Positions 1-7,296 of a stretch of 46,018 bases of DNA are shown here, piece after piece (position 1 is the first letter of the stretch; every line of letters starts with the position of its first letter). Position numbers and translations under genes: made by a program. The notes under the pieces are model-generated. The model was not told the DNA's origin, made no database searches, and saw only the letters and a list, made by a program, of their open reading frames with translations. The stretch comes from Verrucomicrobiota bacterium (lineage in GTDB: Bacteria > Verrucomicrobiota > Verrucomicrobiia > Limisphaerales > JACDHS01): assembly GCA_013820875.1 (NCBI GenBank), contig JACDHS010000023.1, positions 1 through 46,018 on the forward strand, read 5' to 3'.

Positions 1-124
1 AATCATTCCGGCATTGTGAGATGTACTTAAAAAAAGTACAAGTCATAAACAGCTATATATCAACATATTACACCTTATTATCAGAGGCGTTAATCCAACC
101 CTGAAAAGATGTGGGTAATGACAA
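1..124. other. AT-rich junction that ends hsdR
   Basis: This stretch is visibly richer in A and T than the hsd genes beside it and holds a short palindrome, GTACTTAAAAAAAGTAC, near position 26. Recognisable HsdR sequence stops at about position 125, and the frame then runs eleven unrelated codons to a TAA. It could be the end of an insertion element, a deletion junction or old decay. The other side of the junction lies outside the window, so the cause cannot be told. Confidence 0.45.
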
Positions 125-405
125 GGCGTTGAAACTGACCGAAGAGTTGGTCATCGAGATCATTGCGGTCAGTCAGTACCACCAGCGTCGGGTTCTGCAT
201 TGCGCTCTCGCGGATCGCCCGCGCGGCATAGAACAACATGGTGAAACTTTTACCGCTCCCCTGCGTGTGCCAGACCACGCCCGCACGACGATCGCCGGGT
301 TTGCCACCATGCATACGGCCCGCCCAGTAGCGGCCGGGGTCATCGCGCACCACGCCCGCGTCGCTCATGCCACTCGCGCGCACCGTTTCCTCCACCGCCG
401 CATTC

Positions 406-441
<36 letters not shown>

Positions 442-577
442 TGCAGCGCGCCGGTGTCCGCGTCTTCCTCGAAAACAATAAAATGTAGCAGCAGCTTGAG
501 GAAACGTTCCTTCTCAAAGACACCGTAAATCAGAGTCTGGAGTTCGAGCGCTGCTGTTGGGCGTGGTCGCTGCTGCC

Positions 578-1100
578 CCTCATCCCCGACCCTTCTCCCA
601 GGGGAAGAAGGGAGATGGGTTGCGATCTCCCGAAGCACGGCATCGGTGTCGTTCAGCACACGCGCATTCTCGAATCGGACGACGGTAAGGCCTTGCGACC
701 GAAGATAAGCATCACGTTTAGCGTCGTGCTTCTTGCGTGCATTTGCGGAATGCGGTTCCCCATCGCACTCCACGACGAGCTTCGCCTCGTTGCAGAAAAA
801 GTCGCAGATGTATTCACCGAACTGGTGCTGACGCCTGAACTTGGCCCCCATCAACTGGCGATCACGCAACAACTCCCAAAGCAGTTCTTCCGCCGGTGTC
901 TGATTCTTCCGTAGCTCTCGTGCCTTGATGGTCAGCCCAGCAAAGTCGAACCCGCCTCGGTAGTGCTCACTCCCTCTCCCGCTGGGAGAGGGCTGGGGTG
1001 AAGGTGGAGGGGAATTGGAGTCGATTTCCCTCCAACTCCCTCTCCCGCTGGGAGAGGGCTGGGGTGAGGGTGGAGGGGAATCGAAGTCGATTTCCCTCCA
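578..1100 (-). mobile_element. REP-flanked DUF559 nuclease domain inserted in hsdR
   Basis: Within hsdR, residues about 273-378 form a DUF559 domain (Vsr-like, PD-(D/E)XK superfamily). Visible family motifs are KNQTPAEELLWELLR, KFRRQHQFGEYICDFFC, KLVVECDGEPH and an RF-N-RVL end. On its N-terminal side lie two tandem 66 bp units at 969-1100, each ending in SPQPSPSGRGS, which is a translation of the palindrome CCCTCTCCCGCTGGGAGAGGG. On its C-terminal side is a related palindrome at about 585-613, read as LPSSPGRRVGDEG. HsdR homology resumes at ALELQTLIYGVFE. The frame is kept throughout, so the product could be a chimera with two nuclease domains. Free-standing DUF559 proteins beginning with similar palindrome-encoded peptides are familiar from other genomes; calling this a mobile cassette is inference. 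Confidence 0.7.
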
Positions 1101-1624
1101 TACCTTGAACCACTCCTGGTTTGCCGTCAGCGAGCCTATGCGCGCTTGCAAACCGTCGCTCACCACCAGCGCGGCGTTGTAGTGCAGCAGGCTCGGAACC
1201 TCGGCCTTGTAGGTCTGGAGTTGCGCGTAGGCGCTCCAGATCGTCGCATTCTCATCCGCCGCGTTCTTCAGCTCAATTAAAGCCAGTGGCAATCCATTGA
1301 CGAAGACCACCAGATCGGGCCGGCGATTGTGCTGGCCCTCGATCACCGTGAACTGATTCACCACCAACCAATCGTTTGTGTCCACGTTGGTAAAATCGAC
1401 GAGCCGCGCTTTGTCGCCTTTGATCGAGCCATCGGGCCGCGCATACTCCACATCCACGCCATCGCGCAGCATCTGGTGAAAAGCCCGGTTCGTCTGAACC
1501 AGCGAAGTAGTCGCCACACGCAACACTTTCCGCAACGCCTCTTCCCGCGCCTCCTCGGGGATGGCCGGGTTCAGCCGCCGGATGGCCTCGCGCAAGCGGC
1601 CCGCCAGCACCACGTCTGAATACG

Positions 1625-1660
1625 CCTCCCTCTCCCCATGGGAGAGGGCCGGGGTGAGGG
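1625..1660. repeat. REP-like palindrome inside hsdR codons 27-40
   Basis: The palindrome CCTCTCCCCATGGGAGAGG is followed by the GC-rich tail GGGTGAGGG seen with the other copies. It is translated in frame as LTPALSHGERE and replaces HsdR sequence of the type GYAIGHGPHLAPGE, which survives in the fragment at 2803-3048. Confidence 0.8.
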
Positions 1661-1738
1661 CTTCTGCCCCAAGGCAGGAGTAGCCCAGCTCCCCGAACCA
1701 ACTCAGTGCTGCGTCTTCGACGATGGATTCGTTAAGGC

Positions 1739-2806
1739 TCATGGCTGGTCGCTTTTCTCCGGCAGTTTCTGGATCATCTTGTCGAAGTCCGACTTGAACA
1801 GCCGGTCCTGCACGATGCGGTATTTCTCGAACTCACTCTCGGCGTGGGCCTGGGCGATTTCGGCGGTCACTTTGCCGGGGTCCTGTAAAATTTCCCGGTC
1901 GGTCGCGGCGATGAAGCGGTTGAGGCGGGTTTCCCAATCCTGCATGGTCATGGGAATCTCTCGCAGCGCCATGTCTTCAGCCACATCGAGGTAGGCGGAG
2001 ACGAGGCGTTGCAGTTGCGCCATTTCGTTTTCCGTGAGGTAGTTTTTCGCCACGCTCACATCGAACTTCTGGATCTTACCCGCTGGCGCGTCTTTCCAGG
2101 TGGTCAGGCCCATGTGGGTTTTGGCGGCGTCGGCTCGGGAGACGATCACCTCTGCTGCCGTCTGGCCGTGGATGGCCCAATGGAGCTTGTTCTGCACGGT
2201 GGCGAAGAAGCGATTGGTGGCGGCGGCGGTGACATCGTAGTCGATGGAGGTGGCGTAGATGTCGGTGATTTTCTGATAGAACTTCCGTTCGCTCAGGCGG
2301 ATTTCCCGGATGCGCTGGAGCTGTTCCTCAAAATATTTTTTGCCGAGGATGGAGCCGTCGTTTTTCAGTCGCTCATCATCCATCGCAAAGCCCTTGATGG
2401 TGAAGGACTCGATGATGCCGGTGGCCCACTTGCGGAATTGGACGGCGCGCTCGGAGTTCACCTTGTAGCCGACGGCGATAATGGCGGCGAGGTTGTAGTG
2501 CTGGGTGTCGTAGGTTTTGCCGTCGGCGGCAGTTATTCGAAAATTTCGAATCACTGAATCCTCCTGCAACTCGCTGTCCGCGAAGACCTTCTTGAGGTGG
2601 TAGTTGATGGTGTGGGTTTCCACGTCGTAGAGCTGCCCCATCATTTTCTGGCTGAGCCAGACGTTTTCATCGGCGTAAACAGCTTCGACGCCTCCCTGGC
2701 CGCTGGCCGCTAAAAAGGTCAGGTATTCGGCCGCCGAAGAGCGAACCAGCGAGACTTCGGTCTTCTTTTTGGAACGAGCGCCGGGAGTGGGTTCGTCTTT
2801 GCTCAC
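1739..2806 (-). CDS. rhuM: RhuM-family accessory protein of a type I R-M operon
   Basis: This 355-residue protein matches the virulence RhuM family by its conserved stretches: VWLSQKMMGQLYDVETHTIN near residues 49-68, DGKTYDTQHYNLAAIIAVGYKVNSERAVQFRKWA in the middle, and a C-terminal helical part with LTENEMAQLQRLVSAYLD. Members are often found in hsd operons, but their biochemical role is not established. The gene starts inside the 3' part of an hsdR 5' fragment (2803-3048) and its TGA overlaps the ATG of the second hsdR copy, so it is translationally coupled to hsdR. It is about full length for the family. Its position between two copies of the hsdR start suggests it was added to the operon with a duplication. 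Confidence 0.85.
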   Translation of the reverse strand: MSKDEPTPGARSKKKTEVSLVRSSAAEYLTFLAASGQGGVEAVYADENVWLSQKMMGQLYDVETHTINYHLKKVFADSELQEDSVIRNFRITAADGKTYDTQHYNLAAIIAVGYKVNSERAVQFRKWATGIIESFTIKGFAMDDERLKNDGSILGKKYFEEQLQRIREIRLSERKFYQKITDIYATSIDYDVTAAATNRFFATVQNKLHWAIHGQTAAEVIVSRADAAKTHMGLTTWKDAPAGKIQKFDVSVAKNYLTENEMAQLQRLVSAYLDVAEDMALREIPMTMQDWETRLNRFIAATDREILQDPGKVTAEIAQAHAESEFEKYRIVQDRLFKSDFDKMIQKLPEKSDQP

Positions 2807-3048
2807 GGGGTGCTCCTTTCAGATCGAACTTGCAAGTCCCGCTTACCAGTTGCCTGCGCCTCCTCGGGAATAGCCGGGTTCAGCCGCCGGATGGCTCCGC
2901 GCTTCTCCTCTCCCGCTGGGAGAGGCCGGGTGAGGGTGCCTCCGGCATATTCACCGGGCGCGAGATGTGGCCCGTGTCCAATCGCATAGCCAAGCTCCCT
3001 GAACCAAGTCAGGGCTGCATCTTCGACGATGGATTCGCTCAATTTCAT
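2803..3048 (-). pseudogene. hsdR 5' fragment (duplicated start)
   Basis: The first ~60 codons repeat the beginning of HsdR: MKLSESIVEDAALTWFRELG here against MSLNESIVEDAALSWFGELG at 1742, and both share AIRRLNPAIPEEA. This copy keeps the family sequence GYAIGHGPHLAPGE but has a REP palindrome at about 2905-2940 in place of the DVVLAGRLRE segment. After PAIPEEA the homology stops and the frame runs into the start of rhuM, overlapping it by four bases. It cannot make a working HsdR, though it may serve as a leader ORF that couples translation to rhuM. Confidence 0.8.
2904..2940. repeat. REP-like palindrome in the hsdR fragment
   Basis: CCTCTCCCGCTGGGAGAGG followed by a GGGTGAGGG tail, the same family as the copies in hsdR and hsdM. 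It is read in frame as TLTRPLPAGEE. It is the nearest match here to the intergenic copies at 12.0-12.2 kb. Confidence 0.8.
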
Positions 3049-3106
3049 TATGTTTTAGAGCTAGCGACGAGACCAAGCTACAAAGTGCTGTGTGTTAGAC
3101 TCCAAT

Positions 3107-3970
3107 TTATTTTGTGATGACTGCAAAATGTGGCAGCAAATCTTTAACGGTCCTACGCACACGTCTTTTTAACAGCCGGTGATCTTTCGACGGAGATTTT
3201 CTCCAGACCATATCGGCGATTAATTGGATAAGCGCATCGTCCGGAACAATCGATTTTGCGCCTCGTAATTTCCTCGTAACTTTTGTAAAAAGTAATCGGA
3301 GCATCCCAAAAACCAGATGCCCTTTCAAAAGATCGACCAACCGTCTTTCTCGTAGAAACAATGCGACGTCCTTTTTTGATGAGCGTAGTTGCTTTGAGGG
3401 AATTGAACGTTTTGCTGGAGCAACCAAAGACGCGATCCTTGGTGGGTCAAGGTCGGGCTCGTCTGGCCGTTTTAAAAGTATTTCCACGCGGTCCGGAAGA
3501 ACCTTCGGCGCAGAATCACATCTTCGAGCTGCAACATCAGCTTCGACTGCCTTTCGCAAGAGCTTTTCAATCTGAGAAGTGAGTCGATCAAATTCGGCGC
3601 CGATTATATCGACACGTTCGCCATTTTGACCATGTCTTAGACACGCTCGATTCAGCGGTTCTTTTTCCCAAAGGTAGTTTTCAAACGAATACCGGTTAAG
3701 TACAATCAGGCGATTATGCGAGAGTTGAGCTCCGCTCAACATTTGATAATCCCCATCGAGTACAATCACGTAGGGGTAGTCGTTTTTGACCAAAGCCTCA
3801 ATAAGAGCCTTTGCGTTGGTATTTCCGTGGAACGGCTCAATTCTGCATTCCAGGTCAGAAATAAGCGGTTCAAAGAAGAAAATGTCAGTCACACCCTCAA
3901 CCCAGAGAGTGGGAATCCGGTAAAATCGCCATTTTTCGGCTAAGCCGCCGGGCGTTCGCGTGAAATTCAT
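3107..3970 (-). CDS. ariB: DUF4435 TOPRIM-like protein, candidate PARIS effector AriB
   Basis: This 287-residue protein has the layout of DUF4435/TOPRIM proteins. An acidic first motif is LWVEGVTDIFFF with E25, a second is VIVLDGDYQ with D72 and D74, and RYSFENYLWE follows with E97 and N98. In PARIS, AriB of this family is released from the AriA ATPase when an anti-restriction protein is sensed and then acts as a toxic nuclease. The start lies two bases after the stop of the ATPase gene, so the pair is surely co-transcribed. The C-terminal third is basic and has no motif I can name. Family membership is fairly clear from sequence; the PARIS role rests on the ATPase partner and on length. An OLD-like Toprim partner of another two-gene system is the main alternative. 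Confidence 0.72.
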   Translation of the reverse strand: MNFTRTPGGLAEKWRFYRIPTLWVEGVTDIFFFEPLISDLECRIEPFHGNTNAKALIEALVKNDYPYVIVLDGDYQMLSGAQLSHNRLIVLNRYSFENYLWEKEPLNRACLRHGQNGERVDIIGAEFDRLTSQIEKLLRKAVEADVAARRCDSAPKVLPDRVEILLKRPDEPDLDPPRIASLVAPAKRSIPSKQLRSSKKDVALFLRERRLVDLLKGHLVFGMLRLLFTKVTRKLRGAKSIVPDDALIQLIADMVWRKSPSKDHRLLKRRVRRTVKDLLPHFAVITK

Positions 3971-3972
3971 AC

Positions 3973-5265
3973 TCAGAAACGTGCCAAATCAATGATCTTA
4001 CTTCCGAACCCAGCGGCGATATCGGGTGAATGGGTAGCAACAATGAACTGACAGCGTCCTGCCAATTTAGTAAGGGATCCGAGAAGTTTTTCTTGCCAAG
4101 TAACATGCAGAGACAACTCAGGTTCGTCTGCCACATATACAATAGGAGAGCGTCCGGACAGCAGAGCCTGTGTCAATAGAATCAGAATTTGTTTTTCCCC
4201 TGATGAAAGATGCCGCCATTCAATAGGACCTCGTTGTTCCCTATTTGGAGTTATTACTATTTCACCTCGATCAGAAACACTGACTTCCTTCTCATTCAAA
4301 AACGAATTAACTATCGATTCAAACTCATGGAGCGAAGCAAATAACTTTCCGCGCTTCGTTTCGAGCTCCTGCGCAAACGTCACTATTGATCGCGTGCGAG
4401 CAATCAACGGCATAATCATGAAGGCCCCAAAATCGATTTTTGAGGGGTCGGCGTTCAGTTTAGCAACCGCCTCTTTTGCGGCCGAAAAATGTTCATTGAT
4501 GCGAATTTCCATTCTCGCATCCACCAGCCCAACATCACGGAAAGCTTTTAAAAGCTGCTGTTTGTCTCCGTCAGACGGAGGGATAAGTGATGCACGGTTG
4601 CGTAACGACCGATCATGTTCTTTGTCAAAAAGAATGTTCTCTAATGCGTGCCGCTGAAATTCTTTCCGCAGTTCCGATAGCTCCGAGTTCAGAGATAACC
4701 TATACTTTTGGAGTTCATCTATTAAACCGCTTAAACATTCATCTACCGATTCAAGCGGCCGTCTGTGTAATGACCTTCTTGCCATTTCCTCTTCGTTCGC
4801 AATCGGTAGTCGCCGACTTACAGGTAACCACACAGCGGGCACTAGACCACAAAGTTGTTCGCGAATTCCCCGTAAATCCATTCGGAATTTTCTTTGCATC
4901 ATAATCTCCGGCGGAACGTCGTCGGGATCATTAACGTTTGAAAAATGTTGAAACGGCAGTAACGGGACTTTGAAGTTCAGGTTGCCTACCGCGATCTTGA
5001 GGTCTTCAGGTGTTTGCGTCACCGAAACGGTCTTTGTCTCATTCCCATCGAATGTCTTCAAACCGATGGTAACTTCAGAAAATTCTGTGCGTGACAGCCT
5101 AGAGAAATTTGCACTGAGGGTGTCGTACAGAATATTGATTAACGTCGTTTTACCGGACGCATTTGGTCCGATGATGACATTTACGTCTTTGCTAAACTTC
5201 AACGGATAATTTTTGTACCCCCAAAGTTTTTTTACGTTGAAGTCGGTGATGTAGTACTTACTCAT
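3973..5265 (-). CDS. ariA: AAA (ABC-type) ATPase, candidate PARIS sensor AriA
   Basis: I place the start at the ATG at 5265, giving 430 residues beginning MSKYYITDFN; a longer open frame upstream is just hsdS read in another frame. Walker A is GPNASGKT (33-40), the ABC signature is LSSGEKQ (353-359), Walker B is VADEPELSLH (378-387), and an H-loop THSPD lies at 411-415. The middle is probably a helical hairpin or coiled coil (residues ~190-330). This is the AAA_15/AAA_21 type seen in OLD, Gabija and PARIS. The partner is a DUF4435 gene, the combination described for PARIS, where the ATPase senses anti-restriction proteins. The start overlaps the hsdS stop by 8 bp, so translation is probably coupled to hsdS. 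Confidence 0.75.
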   Translation of the reverse strand: MSKYYITDFNVKKLWGYKNYPLKFSKDVNVIIGPNASGKTTLINILYDTLSANFSRLSRTEFSEVTIGLKTFDGNETKTVSVTQTPEDLKIAVGNLNFKVPLLPFQHFSNVNDPDDVPPEIMMQRKFRMDLRGIREQLCGLVPAVWLPVSRRLPIANEEEMARRSLHRRPLESVDECLSGLIDELQKYRLSLNSELSELRKEFQRHALENILFDKEHDRSLRNRASLIPPSDGDKQQLLKAFRDVGLVDARMEIRINEHFSAAKEAVAKLNADPSKIDFGAFMIMPLIARTRSIVTFAQELETKRGKLFASLHEFESIVNSFLNEKEVSVSDRGEIVITPNREQRGPIEWRHLSSGEKQILILLTQALLSGRSPIVYVADEPELSLHVTWQEKLLGSLTKLAGRCQFIVATHSPDIAAGFGSKIIDLARF

Positions 5266-6475
5266 AATTTTGAAAATTTGGTCGAATTGTCCCAGAAAGT
5301 AGCTTGGGCAGCAGCGTGTCGCGCAGGGTGGCGAGTGTGCGGGATTGCTCGGCGTTTGCCGCAATCTTGGCGTCGATGGGTTCGAGTTGCTTTGCAACCT
5401 CCTGCTGCGCTTTCGGTGGGGGCAGCTGGATGGCCATTTTTCGCTGGTCTTGAAGGCTGACGTAAGGAGCCATGTCTGTCTGCGTGCTGACTTGAGCGAC
5501 TTGGCGCGTAAAAGCATCGGTGTTCATCCAGCGATAAAGCACGGCAGGATTTAACCGTTGTGTATCCACTGCTCGCCAGAAACAAACTTGTGGTGAATAG
5601 ACGAAGGAGCCCGTCTTTGCTGAAACTCGGGTGATTCGTCCAACTGTTCCCTTAGAAGTGAAGGCAACATCTCCGATCTGTCCGATTTTGTGACCAGCTG
5701 CTGTCACACTACGCGCACTAAGGATTTCCGCACCATCCAGGTCGAAACCATCTAATTTTAGATTGCCAGCGCGCACGAAGGGAATGCCGCCGGAACCAAA
5801 TTCTGAATTCTTCGCCCGATAGCCATCCCCAATGATTAAAGTGCGCTCGTCGATCAAATTTTCAACGAGCTGCTCTTCAATCTCGTTCGCGTACCTCTGA
5901 ATCCACAGGGCGAACAGCGCCCGCGCCATCGCCTCCAGCGTCGCGTTCATCCGCCGATTCAACTCGATCTTGTCGTCCAGCGCCCCAAGCACCGCCGCGA
6001 CGGCTTTCTGCTCGGCAAGGGGTGGGATGCGGAGCGGGAACTTCGGAAATTCAATAAGCGCGAGTCGTTCGACGGTGCTGCCGTGAATCGTGCGCTCGCG
6101 AATCACATCCTGAAACTCCGGGCCGAGGTAATAGTAGAGCAGGAAACGGCTATCCAATCTCTGCGGGTCTGGTCGCATCAGCCCCATGCGTCGGCCAAGG
6201 CAGCAGCGAAGCCCTTCCGGAATAATAGCGGCTTCCCCTAACTTGGTTTCATAGGAGAACACGACATCGCCGGGCCGTGGCGTCACTCGCCGCGTCCACT
6301 TTGCGAAATCTTCTTCCGAGACATGGTCGCTGGAGTCGAGGTCGATGCGTCCCTTGTTCAGGCTGGTGATGCCCAAAAAGACAGGGCCGGAGTCCAGCCT
6401 TGTCGGTGTGGCATGTGGCCCATCGAAGACTTGGCAGACTTCGCCGACAGTTATTTCAGAAAGCCTACCCGACAT
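5258..6475 (-). CDS. hsdS: hsdS, type I specificity subunit
   Basis: The 405-residue protein has two target recognition halves. The first (residues ~1-150) ends in the central conserved region FPLRIPPLAEQKAVAAVLGA followed by KIELNRRMNATLEAMARALF, which forms the spacer helix. The second half (~195-350) ends in the matching distal region IQLPPPKAQQEVAKQLEPID and LRDTLLPKLLSGTI. HsdS sets the DNA sequence recognised by the methylase and the restriction complex. The gene follows a fragment of hsdM 3' sequence, which overlaps its start, and its last codons overlap the ATPase gene. Length is normal. The recognition sequence cannot be predicted from sequence alone. Confidence 0.92.
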   Translation of the reverse strand: MSGRLSEITVGEVCQVFDGPHATPTRLDSGPVFLGITSLNKGRIDLDSSDHVSEEDFAKWTRRVTPRPGDVVFSYETKLGEAAIIPEGLRCCLGRRMGLMRPDPQRLDSRFLLYYYLGPEFQDVIRERTIHGSTVERLALIEFPKFPLRIPPLAEQKAVAAVLGALDDKIELNRRMNATLEAMARALFALWIQRYANEIEEQLVENLIDERTLIIGDGYRAKNSEFGSGGIPFVRAGNLKLDGFDLDGAEILSARSVTAAGHKIGQIGDVAFTSKGTVGRITRVSAKTGSFVYSPQVCFWRAVDTQRLNPAVLYRWMNTDAFTRQVAQVSTQTDMAPYVSLQDQRKMAIQLPPPKAQQEVAKQLEPIDAKIAANAEQSRTLATLRDTLLPKLLSGTIRPNFQNYE

Positions 6476-6533
6476 AACCCACCCCCCTCAGATTTACTTT
6501 GATCACCTGCTCCAGTTTCGCGGACTCCGCCAC
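6465..6533 (-). pseudogene. Duplicated hsdM 3' end
   Basis: The last 20 codons of a small frame read ESAKLEQVIKVNLRGVGYVG and match the true HsdM end [19 protein letters not shown] at 7289-7348. The DNA is also alike, for example CTGCTCCAGTTTCGCGGACTC in part at both places. The stop overlaps the hsdS start exactly as the real hsdM stop overlaps the next gene. The frame upstream, up to an ATG at 6650, has no likeness to HsdM. It is best read as the original hsdM-hsdS junction left behind when the four-helix-bundle gene entered. Confidence 0.75.
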
Positions 6534-6627
6534 CCAAGCCTGCCATTCACTGAAAGAAAGGGACGGCAGGGACGGAAATGACCAAGGGACGGGGGGAAGC
6601 GGTGTGACGGAGAGCGTTGAGGTCGTT

Positions 6628-7296
6628 TCAGGAACCATGATGCCCTCCACGTTGTTGGCGGGCGCGTTCGGCGAGCCGGGCGCGGGTCATGCGCTCACGC
6701 AGACCCCCCTCCTTCACGAAATCCTGCTCGAGTCGGCGGAGCTGCTGGTCGAGCAGGTAGTTGGTGAGCTTGATCAGCCCAATCATCACGTTGGCGGCAA
6801 TCGCCGGATCAGAATGCTCGATGCCCTTCCTGAAGGTATCGTAATTGGCGTTGGGCTGGCGGTTGAGTTCACGGAGGCGGCGGGTGTGGGAGTGTTCCGT
6901 GGACCATTCCTCAAGGTCGCGCACGCGCAGGAAGTCGCGAAAATCTTCCAGCAATTCTTCAAGGCTCGCCCGGGCGACGTTGGTCAGCTTGATTTCAGTC
7001 TCCTTAGAGGTTCCGCTGGCCTGGCTGCCTTCGAGGATATTCTGTTTCCCGGAGCGGGCGGCCTGCACCATCTGATCGTGGGTGCGGGAGCGCTTGTCCA
7101 CAAAGCGGTTGCAGAAGCGCACCGTGCCGTCATAGACAATGCGTGATTTCTGAAATGACAACAGATCCTCGTAACCGCCATGAGCCGGAATAAAGCCTTC
7201 AACGGGAAAAAGGGAGGCGCGTGACTCCCGTGATGAAAGAGTCTTTCCGTCCTTTGCAGGTGTCCCTTGTGTCCCTTTAGTCTTTTGGTCAGGCAT
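6628..7296 (-). CDS. Four-helix-bundle protein (S23/IVS-like) of the hsd operon
   Basis: This is a 222-residue, helix-rich protein. The core from about residue 33 to 190 ([79 protein letters not shown] in pieces) matches four-helix-bundle proteins of the 23S rRNA intervening-sequence (S23) type, a longer form of which is found next to hsd genes. No enzymatic motif is visible. The start overlaps the hsdM stop by 8 bp and the gene lies between the true and duplicated hsdM ends. It may bind nucleic acid or help the complex assemble; this is inference. Confidence 0.8.
   Translation of the reverse strand: MPDQKTKGTQGTPAKDGKTLSSRESRASLFPVEGFIPAHGGYEDLLSFQKSRIVYDGTVRFCNRFVDKRSRTHDQMVQAARSGKQNILEGSQASGTSKETEIKLTNVARASLEELLEDFRDFLRVRDLEEWSTEHSHTRRLRELNRQPNANYDTFRKGIEHSDPAIAANVMIGLIKLTNYLLDQQLRRLEQDFVKEGGLRERMTRARLAERARQQRGGHHGS

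Noticed and set aside
5266-5517. N-terminal extension of the AAA ATPase
   Set aside because: The upstream frame is hsdS coding sequence read in another phase; ATPase homology begins at the ATG at 5265.
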